From Synergistales bacterium (GTDB lineage Bacteria > Synergistota > Synergistia > Synergistales > Aminithiophilaceae): a stretch of DNA of 51,017 bases. The notes beneath the pieces are model-generated. The model saw nothing but the letters and a program-made list of their open reading frames with translations. It was not told the origin of the DNA and did no database searches. The stretch's first letter is position 1, and the number at the start of each line of letters is the position of its first letter. The stretch is from assembly GCA_018433595.1 (NCBI GenBank), contig JAHDQY010000027.1:1-51017 (forward strand). Direction: 5' to 3'. Positions 1 through 8,609 of the stretch are shown piece after piece. Made by a program: the position numbers and the translations under genes.

Positions 1-145
1 ACAGCATGTCCATGTAGCGCTTCCCCTCGGGGTCTTCGACCCAGATCCCTTCCGCCCTGGAGATGACGACTTCGAGAGGGTGGTAGTTGTGCGCCCCGTA
101 CTGATGCTCCATCTCCATGAGCTCTTTCGACGTGTAACTTGCCAT
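1..145 (-). CDS. rocD: Ornithine aminotransferase, N-terminal fragment
   Basis: Only the first 48 codons are in the window. The N-terminus reads [20 protein letters not shown], then [28 protein letters not shown]. This matches the opening of ornithine-oxo-acid transaminases ([24 protein letters not shown] in the family). The enzyme is PLP-dependent and converts ornithine and 2-oxoglutarate to glutamate semialdehyde and glutamate. The ATG lies 6 bases after a strong Shine-Dalgarno (AGGAGGTGG, minus strand). The PLP lysine is outside the window. It fits the amino-acid-fermenting context. It could be another class III aminotransferase, but the GAHNYHPL block is characteristic. Confidence 0.85.
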   Translation of the reverse strand, partial: MASYTSKELMEMEHQYGAHNYHPLEVVISRAEGIWVEDPEGKRYMDML

Positions 146-532
146 GATTCCACCTCCTGTGTGTTTTGGCCGGTGGCCCGGCCACGGTCTCAGCGCCCGA
201 AACTCGTCGTTGACGGCATGCGACGGCTCTCGGGAAGGAAGTCCCGAATGTCGCGGTCTGCTTGCCCCGCATCGCTCCAAGGAGCTTGAAGGCGCTGCGG
301 GATCTTGGCGGGCCTTTCGACGGCTTTTTCGGTTCTTCATTCGCGAAAAGGCCTTTGTTGTTTCCTATATGGAAAATAAATTTCCTTATGATGAGTTCCG
401 TCAGAACTGTATGGTTTTGGTTGGATTTTGTCAAGTTTGAGTCGGTGCAATTGTGGCTGGACAGGGAAAATCACCCGTGTAGCAAGACGAAGAGCGAGCC
501 TAGGCCTTACGGGAAGGCGACAAGGAGCAAAA
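146..532. other. Intergenic region without a supported gene
   Basis: It holds the promoter and long leader of the ornithine aminotransferase gene. The plus-strand reading frames here overlap each other, lack ribosome binding sites and look random. A short inverted repeat (TTTCCTATATGGAAA) lies at 361-375 within the transcribed leader. Confidence 0.5.
406..434 (-). promoter_or_regulatory. Sigma70-type promoter for the ornithine aminotransferase gene
   Basis: On the minus strand TTGACA (434-429) is followed after 17 bases by TACAGT (411-406). The -35 is a consensus match and the -10 matches four of six. Transcription would begin near 399, giving an unusually long leader of about 250 nt before the ATG at 145. 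I recognise no riboswitch class in that leader. Confidence 0.6.
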
Positions 533-563
533 GAGGACTCCTCTCCTTGCGGAGGGAGTCCTC
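533..563 (-). terminator. Rho-independent terminator of the cysteine desulfidase gene
   Basis: A 9-bp stem, GAGGACTCC (533-541) with GGAGTCCTC (555-563), is followed on the minus strand by TCTTTTGC. A second GC-rich hairpin lies at 603-632, between this site and the stop codon at 660. Confidence 0.6.
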
Positions 564-659
564 GTGGAAGCAGCTCAAATCAGTCCATCGTGAGGGGCCG
601 TCACGGGGCAGGCAAAACAGGATCCCTGCCCCGTTCTCGTGATTTTTTCTGCCTCTTTT

Positions 660-1991
660 TCAGGAGTGACCCTGGGGGGCGGAATTCATAGCCTGCAGTA
701 TGCGGATGATCGTGGAATCGGCCGACATGAGCCCGTCCCGGCTAAATTCTCCTACGTTCTTCGCCGTCGCGACAAAGCTGGAGGAGATCATCCCCTGGTC
801 TCCCGGATCTTTCAGGCCTTGCAGGACAAGCATTGCAGAGGAGCAAGCCTCGGCCGCCGCCGTCCCGACTTTAAGAGCACAAGACCCCTTCGCTCCGTCG
901 CATACCATCCCCTGAAGGGACGACAGGAGCAGTGCAACGGAAATTTCTGCCTGCCTGGGAGTGCCTCCTGCTAGATGCACCAATGAGGCCGCTGCTCCTG
1001 CCCCGGCGGCTACGGCGCACCCGCAGACAGGGGTAAGGCGCCCGGTATGGGCTTTGATGAAACTCGTTACGAGGTGGCTCAGGGCTAGTGCCTCGGCCAG
1101 ATTCCGATTCGATTTTCCCCATGCGCTGGCAGCGACCGAAGGAGGAACAATGGCGGTAATACCGTGATTTCCGCTTCCGGAACTGCTCATGACCGGCCAG
1201 GGGCCGCCGGCCATCCTTACGTCCGCCGCCGCGGCGGACCAGGTCTTTACAGAATGGACAAGGTTATCCATTCTCGTCAGGCCAGCAAGGCTGAAACCTA
1301 TTCCCAGGCCCCATGGCCTGTCCAGGCCCCGTTCAGCCACCTTCATGTTGGTTCTTGAGCCTTCGAGGAGGAACTCGATCTCTCGTTCTTTCAAGCTGCC
1401 GGCGAGTCTCCAGAGGCCCTCCATATCCTCCTCCAGGAGCTCCTCGATGTAAGGGGGGCATCCTGTGCTGTCGATATCGGCTTCGGGGAGCTTCTTCACT
1501 ATCCTGCCGTTCTTTCTGATCTGGACCACCCTGTCGTGTCTCCCCGAAATGGTCACCGTGATGACGCCCGTATTATCGGTCAATTCCACTTCGACATAGA
1601 CCGAAGGAACATCCGGGGCCACCGCCTGCGTTACAGCACCGGCATTGACCAGATCCATTGCGGCGGCTACGTCTTGTCCGTTTATTCCGCCCAGGGCCAT
1701 CAGCCCTTTTTCCGGGTTGCCCTTAAGAGCGCCAAGAGCCGCGGCGAGTAAATTTCCCGTCCCGCCCTCGGTCCCTGGTATCCCTGCATGAAGGCCATTC
1801 TTGAAGATGTTTGGAGAGAGTCTGAGCTTGAGGGATCTGACCGGGCCATCTCCGTGCCTTGCTGCCCAGGAAGCCGCCAAGGCCACGGCCCCGGGCTCCG
1901 TACAGCCGAGCGCTGGTTTCACCTCGTTTGACAGGAACGTCATCATGTCCAATGGAGATACCCCCCCGGAAAAATTTATTTCCAATGTCAC
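660..1991 (-). CDS. L-cysteine desulfidase / UPF0597 family protein
   Basis: 443 residues, the usual length of the UPF0597 (CdsB/YhaM/CyuA) family related to the alpha domain of L-serine dehydratase. Known members break down L-cysteine to pyruvate, sulfide and ammonia with an Fe-S cluster. The family signature VKPALGCTEPGAVA is at residues 26-39. A serine-dehydratase-like segment CGCAVAAGAGAAASLVHLAGG lies towards the C-terminus. The start is GTG with no clear Shine-Dalgarno. It lies 61 bp downstream of the AT-rich operon on the same strand and may be its last gene, but its base composition is closer to the host. Substrate is inferred from the family only; related proteins act on other amino acids. 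Confidence 0.8.
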   Translation of the reverse strand: MTLEINFSGGVSPLDMMTFLSNEVKPALGCTEPGAVALAASWAARHGDGPVRSLKLRLSPNIFKNGLHAGIPGTEGGTGNLLAAALGALKGNPEKGLMALGGINGQDVAAAMDLVNAGAVTQAVAPDVPSVYVEVELTDNTGVITVTISGRHDRVVQIRKNGRIVKKLPEADIDSTGCPPYIEELLEEDMEGLWRLAGSLKEREIEFLLEGSRTNMKVAERGLDRPWGLGIGFSLAGLTRMDNLVHSVKTWSAAAADVRMAGGPWPVMSSSGSGNHGITAIVPPSVAASAWGKSNRNLAEALALSHLVTSFIKAHTGRLTPVCGCAVAAGAGAAASLVHLAGGTPRQAEISVALLLSSLQGMVCDGAKGSCALKVGTAAAEACSSAMLVLQGLKDPGDQGMISSSFVATAKNVGEFSRDGLMSADSTIIRILQAMNSAPQGHS

Positions 1992-2052
1992 GTTTTATGC
2001 CAGTTAAAATTTTACTTCATCTTTGTTATTCAAATAAACAAATCGATCCCGG

Positions 2053-3729
2053 CTAATCTCTTGAGTAATTAAGACCTCCTGAATTTCCAACAATAAAATT
2101 GTCTTCTATGCCTATGCCAAAGCCATTTGAGTGCCATTGATACTCGATTGCAGCAATCATTCCTGATTTGATCTCGCCTTGGGAGTTTTTTAAAAAAAAT
2201 AACGTGACTGGTTCTTGAAGTCCCATGAGATGGCCAACATTTCTATTAAAAATATCCTCAAAGTTTTGAATTTCATAAGATAACAAATCTGCTTCCTTGA
2301 ACACATCTTTGTTGTCCTCAATTTTTGATACGGCAAGGCGATAAATATCCTTACCTTTCATATTTGGTTTTACATTTGGAATAACATTTTCAATCATAAA
2401 CTTTTCTAGTTTTTTATAAGCTTTTTCTGTTTTATTTTGAAGAACTAGAGTTCTAGTAATATCAGAAGCAGCGTGATGAATCCCAAGACTGTCCAAAACA
2501 GAAACTCCAGCATCTAGTTTCAGGCTATTAATGTTCGTATCTATAGAATGTTTTGTTGGCAACGAAGGAATAGAGCCTCTGTTTCCAGCGGAACAAATAG
2601 TCAACATGGCATTTATATCAAAAGGAATGCAATTTTTTTCCTTGAAGAGCTGTAGCAGGGTGTAATATTTTTTTTCTACGTCCAGTTCTGTTATGCTTTC
2701 TCCATCACATATTTTATTTTTGGTCCATTCCAAAGCGCCTTCTATAGCATAAGCAGTCGATCTTGATGCAATAATGTAGTAAGATAAATCTTCCCATCCT
2801 CGAATCTCACGGCTTTTTCTTAGATCAAACATGCAATCTTTGATGTTTTGTGTAATTCCTTCCAATTTTTTATATAGAGACATTGGACAATGGCATTCTT
2901 CAATGCCTAAAACAGCGTTACTCCCGATTTTTTGTGAAATTGCTGAAAATATATTAACTTTTTCCCATTTACCAAAGAACTTCTCGATAGGCTGTCTAGA
3001 AAACAAAACAACACTCTCTTCTCCCGTATATAAAGAAGCAAATTGATTTTCTTGATAGTTTTGTAACCCATATCCTGTTATTTCCTGAACGCTCAAAGGT
3101 GACGTGCAAAAAACAGCATCAATTTTTTTATCACGCATAAAAAGATCTAAAACCTCAAAACGTGAATCTTTTCTATCTCTAATAAATTTTTCCAGCTCAC
3201 ATTTTTTATTTGAATGCTCAATCAGTTTCATTGCCGTTGCATCCGCTTGACTCCTCCAAAAATCAAATTTTTCCATAACTTCTTTTTTAGATAGCAAATA
3301 TTGGTAATAATATGGCTCATCAGTTTCTTTTTCTTGAAAAAATACATTAAAAACATTGCTAAGAGATTTATAAATGGAAACAGGTACGGTTGGATCCAAA
3401 GCTATGTCAATATTTCCAGGAATTGTTTTTTTTAGAGCAGTTACAAAATCAGTGTAAACAGTAGTGTTTTCTTTATCGAAAGTAAAAAACGGATTGTAAT
3501 ACACTGCCTCGATGTCCTGGGGCATTGTTTTTTCAATATCCTTTTGGGCCATAATGTTTCCTTTTTCTAGATGGCAAGCGAATAGATATTTTTTATTTCC
3601 TAGTTTGGCTATTTTAGGCCCATCGATGTTATAGGAATCATACCCTACGGAAGCCAAAGTGAATTTTTTCTTGGCGTTCAGGTTGAGAAGTGATGATATC
3701 TTATTCAGGTTTGTAATCAACTCGATCAT
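2053..3729 (-). CDS. M24-family metallopeptidase (aminopeptidase P / creatinase fold)
   Basis: 558 residues. The C-terminal pita-bread domain (about 305-558) carries all five expected metal ligands: Asp406 (KLDAG), Asp423 (SDITRT), His500 (NVGHLMG), Glu529 (AAIEY) and Glu542 (GIEDNF). Residues about 190-300 look like a creatinase N-terminal domain (FMRDKKIDAVFCTSP...ITGY). The first ~185 residues form an extra region that is possibly a degenerate second copy of that domain, making the protein longer than usual two-domain prolidases. No signal peptide, so probably cytoplasmic. It lies 43 bp after the TRAP large permease, suggesting that it hydrolyses or processes what that transporter imports. 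Codons are AT-rich like the rest of the operon. Confidence 0.8.
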   Translation of the reverse strand: MIELITNLNKISSLLNLNAKKKFTLASVGYDSYNIDGPKIAKLGNKKYLFACHLEKGNIMAQKDIEKTMPQDIEAVYYNPFFTFDKENTTVYTDFVTALKKTIPGNIDIALDPTVPVSIYKSLSNVFNVFFQEKETDEPYYYQYLLSKKEVMEKFDFWRSQADATAMKLIEHSNKKCELEKFIRDRKDSRFEVLDLFMRDKKIDAVFCTSPLSVQEITGYGLQNYQENQFASLYTGEESVVLFSRQPIEKFFGKWEKVNIFSAISQKIGSNAVLGIEECHCPMSLYKKLEGITQNIKDCMFDLRKSREIRGWEDLSYYIIASRSTAYAIEGALEWTKNKICDGESITELDVEKKYYTLLQLFKEKNCIPFDINAMLTICSAGNRGSIPSLPTKHSIDTNINSLKLDAGVSVLDSLGIHHAASDITRTLVLQNKTEKAYKKLEKFMIENVIPNVKPNMKGKDIYRLAVSKIEDNKDVFKEADLLSYEIQNFEDIFNRNVGHLMGLQEPVTLFFLKNSQGEIKSGMIAAIEYQWHSNGFGIGIEDNFIVGNSGGLNYSRD

Positions 3730-3772
3730 TTTATTTACTCCTTAGGCATGTTGGTGTGCGTTAATCTAAAAG

Positions 3773-5074
3773 CTACTTTATCATCAAGTGAGGCAGAGCA
3801 AGAACTATTCCAGGGAAAAGATAAAGCAATCCAAGAACACCTACCATTAGCAGAAAATAGGGAAGACAGGCTCTTGCAACAAACCAAAGATCATCGTTGG
3901 TAATGCCCATCAGAATGAATAAATTGAACCCTAGTGGTGGAGTGATGTTTGATATGCAAATCAAAATAATAACAATAATCCCAAACCACAGGGGATCAAA
4001 TCCATATAGACTAATGAGAGGCAAAACAATTGGGCAAGTCATGACTATGATTGATATTCCATCTATTATGCAACCAAGAACAATATAAACAATGACAATG
4101 ACAGCCATTAAGGTAAACGGGGCCAAATCGAGACTTGCAATATAATTTGTCAAACGATACGGGATTGCCAGATTTCCCAGGGCTACAGAAAGATAGCTGG
4201 CTCCAGCAATTATCAATAAAATCATTGAAGAAGTTTTGATTGTGTTTTTTAACACATCAATAAATTTCCCCATATCCAAGCTTTTTGATATCAAAGCAAA
4301 AACTAAAGACAATACAACACCGACTGCCGCAGCTTCGGACGGTGTAGCCCAACCCATGTAAATGCTGCCTAAAATAAGAGCAATTAAAAGAAACACCGGC
4401 AAAACTTGAGGGATAGTTGCAAGATAGTCAGAAAAACTGAATTTCTCTGAAATAGAAGGAGTCAGACTAGGTTTCAGAAGAGATGACACGATAATAAAAG
4501 TACTGAAAGCTAGAGCGATGAGCAGCCCTGGGAGTATCCCTCCAATAAATAACTGGCCAATGCTTTCGTTTGCTATCACACCGTAAACGACCATCGTCAA
4601 GCTGGGTGGGATGAGAATGCCTAGGGTTCCGGCCGATGCGACCGTGCCGATTGACATTTTTTTGTCGTATCCCCTTGCTTCTAGCTCCGGGAGTGTTATT
4701 TTACCGACGGTTGCTGCCGTAGCCGAAGTGGATCCGGTGATAGCAGCGAAAATTGTGCATGCGATGATGTTTATATGCAATAACCCTCCGGGGATATGCC
4801 TCATCCAAGGGTAAAGACCCTTAAATAGATTTTTTGAAAGGTTGCTTCTTATTAATATTTCTCCCATAAAAATAAACAAAGGGACTGCCATGAGAGAGGG
4901 GCTATCAAGGTTGTTCCAGGTTATGTTGGCCATGAGTTTCCCTACTGAAACGTCGGTGAAAAATAGAAGCGAAAAGAATCCGACAAGATACAGAGCTACG
5001 CCTATTTGAAAGCTGAACCCCAAAAACAGAACTAACAGAATTGTGATTGATAAACTCTGAAAAAAAAGATCCAT
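3773..5074 (-). CDS. dctM: TRAP transporter large permease, DctM type
   Basis: 433 residues, very hydrophobic with about 12 predicted membrane segments, the standard DctM length. Family features include MAVPLFIFMGEILIRSNL near the N-terminus, ITGSTSATAATVGKITLPEL and GILIPPS in the middle, and TPPLGFNLF near the C-terminus. With the small permease it forms the ion-driven transport unit that takes substrate from the DctP-type binding protein. Same operon as the neighbouring binding protein and PLP enzyme. The substrate cannot be read from the sequence. Confidence 0.92.
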   Translation of the reverse strand: MDLFFQSLSITILLVLFLGFSFQIGVALYLVGFFSLLFFTDVSVGKLMANITWNNLDSPSLMAVPLFIFMGEILIRSNLSKNLFKGLYPWMRHIPGGLLHINIIACTIFAAITGSTSATAATVGKITLPELEARGYDKKMSIGTVASAGTLGILIPPSLTMVVYGVIANESIGQLFIGGILPGLLIALAFSTFIIVSSLLKPSLTPSISEKFSFSDYLATIPQVLPVFLLIALILGSIYMGWATPSEAAAVGVVLSLVFALISKSLDMGKFIDVLKNTIKTSSMILLIIAGASYLSVALGNLAIPYRLTNYIASLDLAPFTLMAVIVIVYIVLGCIIDGISIIVMTCPIVLPLISLYGFDPLWFGIIVIILICISNITPPLGFNLFILMGITNDDLWFVARACLPYFLLMVGVLGLLYLFPGIVLALPHLMIK

Positions 5075-5129
5075 AGTAAAGCTAGCCTCCTTGTTCCTGT
5101 TTCTTGTAATTTGATACTTGAATTATCAC

Positions 5130-5627
5130 CTAAGCGTTTTTAGTTGGAGAGCTAATAAAAAAATCTTCTAAAAACTGCATAGCCAAGGCCAAAAATCCCA
5201 ATGGCATGAAAAACTGAGGTATTGCAATATAAGTTTGTGATACGCTCATGGCGCGAACACCGCCAAGTAAAGATCTCAAAAATAGATTACCTGTTGCAAA
5301 AGTAAGGTAAACAAAAAAAAGGAAACCAACTAAACAAACAATCTTGTCGAAACATTCTTTTCGTTTAGGTGACAAAAACGTGTAAAATATAGTCATTCTA
5401 ATATGGCCTTTTTCGCGAAGCGTAAATGCCATGCCCATTGTTGCAACTGCACATAACAAATAACCGGTATATTCGTCTGTGATGTACAAAGAAGAGCTAA
5501 AAAACCGCCTTAAAACAATTTCAGCAATTATCATAATCACCGATAAACAAAGCATTATTGCTCCTATCCAAAAACACATATTCGTTAGTTTTTTGGTATA
5601 TCTAAAAATGTTATTCATTTTTTTCAC
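5130..5627 (-). CDS. dctQ: TRAP transporter small permease, DctQ type
   Basis: 165 residues with four hydrophobic segments, the DctQ pattern, including RRFFSSSLYITDEYTGYLL and MGMAFTLREKGHIRMT, which is close to the family's typical 'lr...hirv' stretch. It partners the large permease in the membrane. A strong hairpin separates it from the binding-protein gene upstream, and DctM follows 55 bp downstream. Confidence 0.9.
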   Translation of the reverse strand: MKKMNNIFRYTKKLTNMCFWIGAIMLCLSVIMIIAEIVLRRFFSSSLYITDEYTGYLLCAVATMGMAFTLREKGHIRMTIFYTFLSPKRKECFDKIVCLVGFLFFVYLTFATGNLFLRSLLGGVRAMSVSQTYIAIPQFFMPLGFLALAMQFLEDFFISSPTKNA

Positions 5628-5660
5628 CTTTCGCTAAAAGAAGAGTCTTTGGAAAGTTTA

Positions 5661-5710
5661 TAAAACAAAAGAGCAGAGCATGAAAAAATATACTCTGCTC
5701 TTTTGTTTTA
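5661..5710 (-). terminator. Intercistronic hairpin between TRAP binding protein and permeases
   Basis: An 18-bp perfect stem (5661-5678 with 5693-5710) encloses a 14-nt loop. On the minus strand the stem ends in TTTTGTTTTA, so it can act as a partial terminator or as a 3'-end stabiliser of the upstream message. Such an element would give more binding protein than permease, as commonly needed in solute-binding-protein transport operons (inference). Confidence 0.6.
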
Positions 5711-5732
5711 CAAAAAACCAAGCGTTATGTTT

Positions 5733-6716
5733 CTAGAAGTTTTTCGTTTTTTCATAAATCTCCATGGCTTCGGAAGGTGCTTTTTCGAGCCAGTCTTGCC
5801 TGACTATTTCGGTCTTTGACACGATTTCAGCCTCGTATTCTTCGGAGACAGGGACAATTTCGACACCATTTTGAGCAAGGAGTTTTATATTGCTCTCTTC
5901 TTCGACAACTGCATCGCTCCATACTTTTTCTTCAATTTCTTTGGAAATTTGGATCATATAGTCTTGTAGTTCGGGGCTGAGTTTGTTGAATGCATCTAGG
6001 TTGACTGTAACCATTTCGGTCGCCAACATGAACATGATCGGTTGGAAATAGTCCATTACCTCCCACAGTTTGCCTTCCGCTCCTGTTGTCGCTGAAGTCA
6101 GAACTGCGTCGATCATTCCGGTTGCGACTGATGTGTAGACGTCGCTCCATGGCAGTGCATAAGGAAGCCCACCCAGAGCTTCAATCACGCTGGCGCTGAT
6201 CTTGTCGTAGGTGCGTATTTTCATTCCCTTTAAATCTCCAACAGAAGAAACTTTTTTCTTGGTCCAAAGGCCATCATACCAAGGGCCTATCCACAATATC
6301 TTTTGGTTCCATTTTTCAGCAGCCTTATCAAAATAAGGCCTGCAAATATTAGTAAAGTTCCTTCCTTTTTCGATGTTAGGACCCATCATGGGAAGTGAAT
6401 TAACTCCAAATATCATTTCATATCCCGCTACTGTCATGTTGGTGATGAGGCTCATTTGTACCAAGTTATCCTTTACCGCTTGCAAAAGATCGGGGCCTTT
6501 GCATCCAAGTGCACCACTATATTGAACGATTATTTCCAGGTCGCCATTTGTTTCTTGGTACACTTTATCTGCAAAATCCTTCAAAGCCCTGCTATGATAG
6601 TTATTTGGAGCCCACTGTGAATTGGCATTCCAAGTTCCTTTAGCTGTTGCTGCAGAGGCAAAAACAAGAGAGAAAACAAGGGCAAAAACAAACAAGACAC
6701 TTGCAACCTTTTTCAC
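5733..6716 (-). CDS. dctP: TRAP transporter substrate-binding protein, DctP family
   Basis: 327 residues with a clear N-terminal signal peptide (MKKVASVLFVFALVFSLVFA, cleavage near ASAATA). The mature part has DctP-family hallmarks: LKDFADKVYQETNGDLEI, GMKIRTYDK, ALPWSDVYTSVATGMIDAV and the C-terminal SKEIEEKVWSDAV helix. It is the extracytoplasmic receptor of the TRAP system. The conserved arginine region (KIRTYDK) usually contacts a carboxylate, so a carboxylate-bearing ligand such as an amino acid or peptide is plausible. The PLP enzyme lies 57 bp upstream in the same operon. Confidence 0.9.
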   Translation of the reverse strand: MKKVASVLFVFALVFSLVFASAATAKGTWNANSQWAPNNYHSRALKDFADKVYQETNGDLEIIVQYSGALGCKGPDLLQAVKDNLVQMSLITNMTVAGYEMIFGVNSLPMMGPNIEKGRNFTNICRPYFDKAAEKWNQKILWIGPWYDGLWTKKKVSSVGDLKGMKIRTYDKISASVIEALGGLPYALPWSDVYTSVATGMIDAVLTSATTGAEGKLWEVMDYFQPIMFMLATEMVTVNLDAFNKLSPELQDYMIQISKEIEEKVWSDAVVEEESNIKLLAQNGVEIVPVSEEYEAEIVSKTEIVRQDWLEKAPSEAMEIYEKTKNF

Positions 6717-6773
6717 GTTGGTTCCCTCCTTAAGTTTATGGCAAAATAAAAACCAACTTTCTACTACCCAGGG

Positions 6774-7805
6774 CTATTTAAAAAAATTATTGTAAGAAAA
6801 ATTACCTGTTTGTCCACCGGTGTGTAAAAAAACAACAGTTTCTTCTTTTTTGTATTTTTTCTTTTTTATTAGGTCAATTAAGCCCGCCATGGCCTTGCCA
6901 GAATATACTGGATCAAGAATAATGCCTTCCGTTTGGGCCGTAATATTGATTGCTTCAATGCAATCTTTAGTTGGAATGGCATATCCTTCCCCAATGTAAT
7001 CATAGTTTATTTCTATGTCACCAGGCGTAAATTTTTTACAGTTGAACTTGAGTTCATCAATGGTCCGATTACATAAATCAGCAATCTCTAGGTTTTTTGG
7101 TTTGATGTGTCTGCTAATACTGATTCCATAATGTTTTGTGTTCATGTCAAACAATCGAAGCCCTAATTCAATACCACTGCATGTTCCGCCAGTTCCTACT
7201 GCTGAAACAATGTGATCAATGTTAATGTTTATTTCTTCTGATTGTTTTTTCAATTCTTGTATTGCATTGATGTACCCTAGGTTTCCTAGAGGAGTAACAC
7301 CTCCTAATGGGATGACATAAGGAATTTTACCGTCTTTTCTAATTTTTTTTGCAGTTTCGCCAGTGATAGGAGTTTGACCTGCTTCTTCCATCTGTTCTTC
7401 TTCGTCTGTATAGGGTTTAAATATTATATTGCATCCCAAGATATGATCTAAAAGCAAATTTCCTTGAAAATAATTTGGCTTTTCTCCATTTAAAATTAAT
7501 ATCACGTCCAGGCCTAGTTTCTTGGCAGCTGCTGCGGTTTGCCTGGCCCAATTAGATTGAAGACCTCCGATTGTAATAACAACATCTGTCTTGTTTTTCA
7601 AAACATCATACATAATATATTCTAATTTTCTTGTTTTGTTGCCACCAAAAGCTAAACCTGTGCAATCGTCTCTTTTGAAATAAATTTTTGGGCCATTTAG
7701 TTTTTTTGTCAGGTTTTCAGCGAACTCCAGGGGAGTTGGAAGAAATGCCAACGGCATCTTACTAAACCTTCTTAAAATTTCATCAAATCCAACCATAGAA
7801 AGCAT
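6774..7805 (-). CDS. PLP-dependent D-cysteine desulfhydrase / ACC deaminase family enzyme
   Basis: 343 residues, fold-type II PLP enzyme. The Schiff-base lysine lies in FGGNKTRKLEY; substrate-phosphate contacts are in GGLQSNWARQTAAAA and the C-terminal VFLHTGGQTG. The family deaminates D-cysteine, other D-amino acids, L-cysteate or 1-aminocyclopropane-1-carboxylate. The overall pattern (FLPTPLEFAENLTKKL, IYFKRDDCTGLAFGGNK) is that of D-cysteine desulfhydrases. Cytoplasmic. It is the first structural gene after the regulator and probably acts on the imported substrate. True substrate unknown. Confidence 0.82.
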   Translation of the reverse strand: MLSMVGFDEILRRFSKMPLAFLPTPLEFAENLTKKLNGPKIYFKRDDCTGLAFGGNKTRKLEYIMYDVLKNKTDVVITIGGLQSNWARQTAAAAKKLGLDVILILNGEKPNYFQGNLLLDHILGCNIIFKPYTDEEEQMEEAGQTPITGETAKKIRKDGKIPYVIPLGGVTPLGNLGYINAIQELKKQSEEININIDHIVSAVGTGGTCSGIELGLRLFDMNTKHYGISISRHIKPKNLEIADLCNRTIDELKFNCKKFTPGDIEINYDYIGEGYAIPTKDCIEAINITAQTEGIILDPVYSGKAMAGLIDLIKKKKYKKEETVVFLHTGGQTGNFSYNNFFK

Positions 7806-7840
7806 TTTCCCTAAATCACCCCTTTATTAGGTTATATAAA

Positions 7841-8596
7841 TTAATTAGCCGTATTTTTAAACGCTTTTCCGTTAAAAAAAGAATTGAGCCCCTCCTTTTG
7901 TTCAATATAATCAAGGTCTTTGATAATATTATCAAGGTGTTCTTTCATAAGATTTCTGGCTTTTTCTTTATCTTTATTCTTGATTGCTAAATATATCTCT
8001 TTGTGGTCATAGCCTATAATGCTTCCTGCTTTGTTTCTTATGTTTTCTACGAGTGGTGAATCTTGTCCTCCGTGCCTTATTACTTTCATGGCTGATTCAA
8101 TAATCTTATTTTTTGATGCTTTTGTAATTGCTAAATGAAATGCAACGTCTGTTACGGCCATGCTCTTTTTTTTGCTCAATAACAACTCCATTTCTTCTAG
8201 GGATTTTTCTATGTTTCTTAAATCTTCTTCTGTTGCGTTTTCTGCCGCTAATGCCGCAGCTTCTGATTCAAGAGCCCTTCTCGCCACTAGAATATCTCGC
8301 AAATAGGTGCCGTCTTCTGCAAGGAAAAACTGCCCAAAATATCGCAGAGAAGCTTTTTTTTCGTCCAATAGAATTAGATTCTGCAGGTGTTCTTCTCCTT
8401 TTTGTGAAAGACGACGCCCCTTAGCGGTTGTTTTCTCTAAAAGCCCTTCTTCTTCCATTTTTCTAATCAATCTTCCGACAGTGGCCTGCCCCAAAACAAT
8501 TCCTTCTCCTTTGAGGAAGGAGCACAAAGAACCGGCTCCTTGTGGCTTATCGCTTTCTTTTAAGTATGATAGAATCATTTTTTCGATTTTTTCCAT
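7841..8596 (-). CDS. Winged-helix transcriptional regulator with FCD ligand-binding domain
   Basis: 251 residues from the ATG at 8596, chosen because GGGGAG lies 7 bases upstream; an upstream in-frame ATG at 8635 sits at the centre of the palindrome and has no ribosome site. Residues 1-75 form a winged helix (QATVGRLIRKMEEEGLLEKT). The rest is an all-helical FCD domain as in FadR-type GntR regulators, with LVARRALESEAAALAA and DVAFHLAITKASKN, where Asp and His usually bind a metal that holds a carboxylate ligand. First gene of the AT-rich operon; probably represses it by binding the palindrome and releases it on binding an amino-acid-like inducer (inference). Confidence 0.82.
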   Translation of the reverse strand: MEKIEKMILSYLKESDKPQGAGSLCSFLKGEGIVLGQATVGRLIRKMEEEGLLEKTTAKGRRLSQKGEEHLQNLILLDEKKASLRYFGQFFLAEDGTYLRDILVARRALESEAAALAAENATEEDLRNIEKSLEEMELLLSKKKSMAVTDVAFHLAITKASKNKIIESAMKVIRHGGQDSPLVENIRNKAGSIIGYDHKEIYLAIKNKDKEKARNLMKEHLDNIIKDLDYIEQKEGLNSFFNGKAFKNTAN

Positions 8597-8609
8597 TGCC
8601 ACTCTCCCC

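Noticed and set aside
144-642. Three overlapping plus-strand open frames in the first intergenic region
   Set aside because: No ribosome sites, no family-like sequence, and they cross the promoter and terminators of minus-strand genes.
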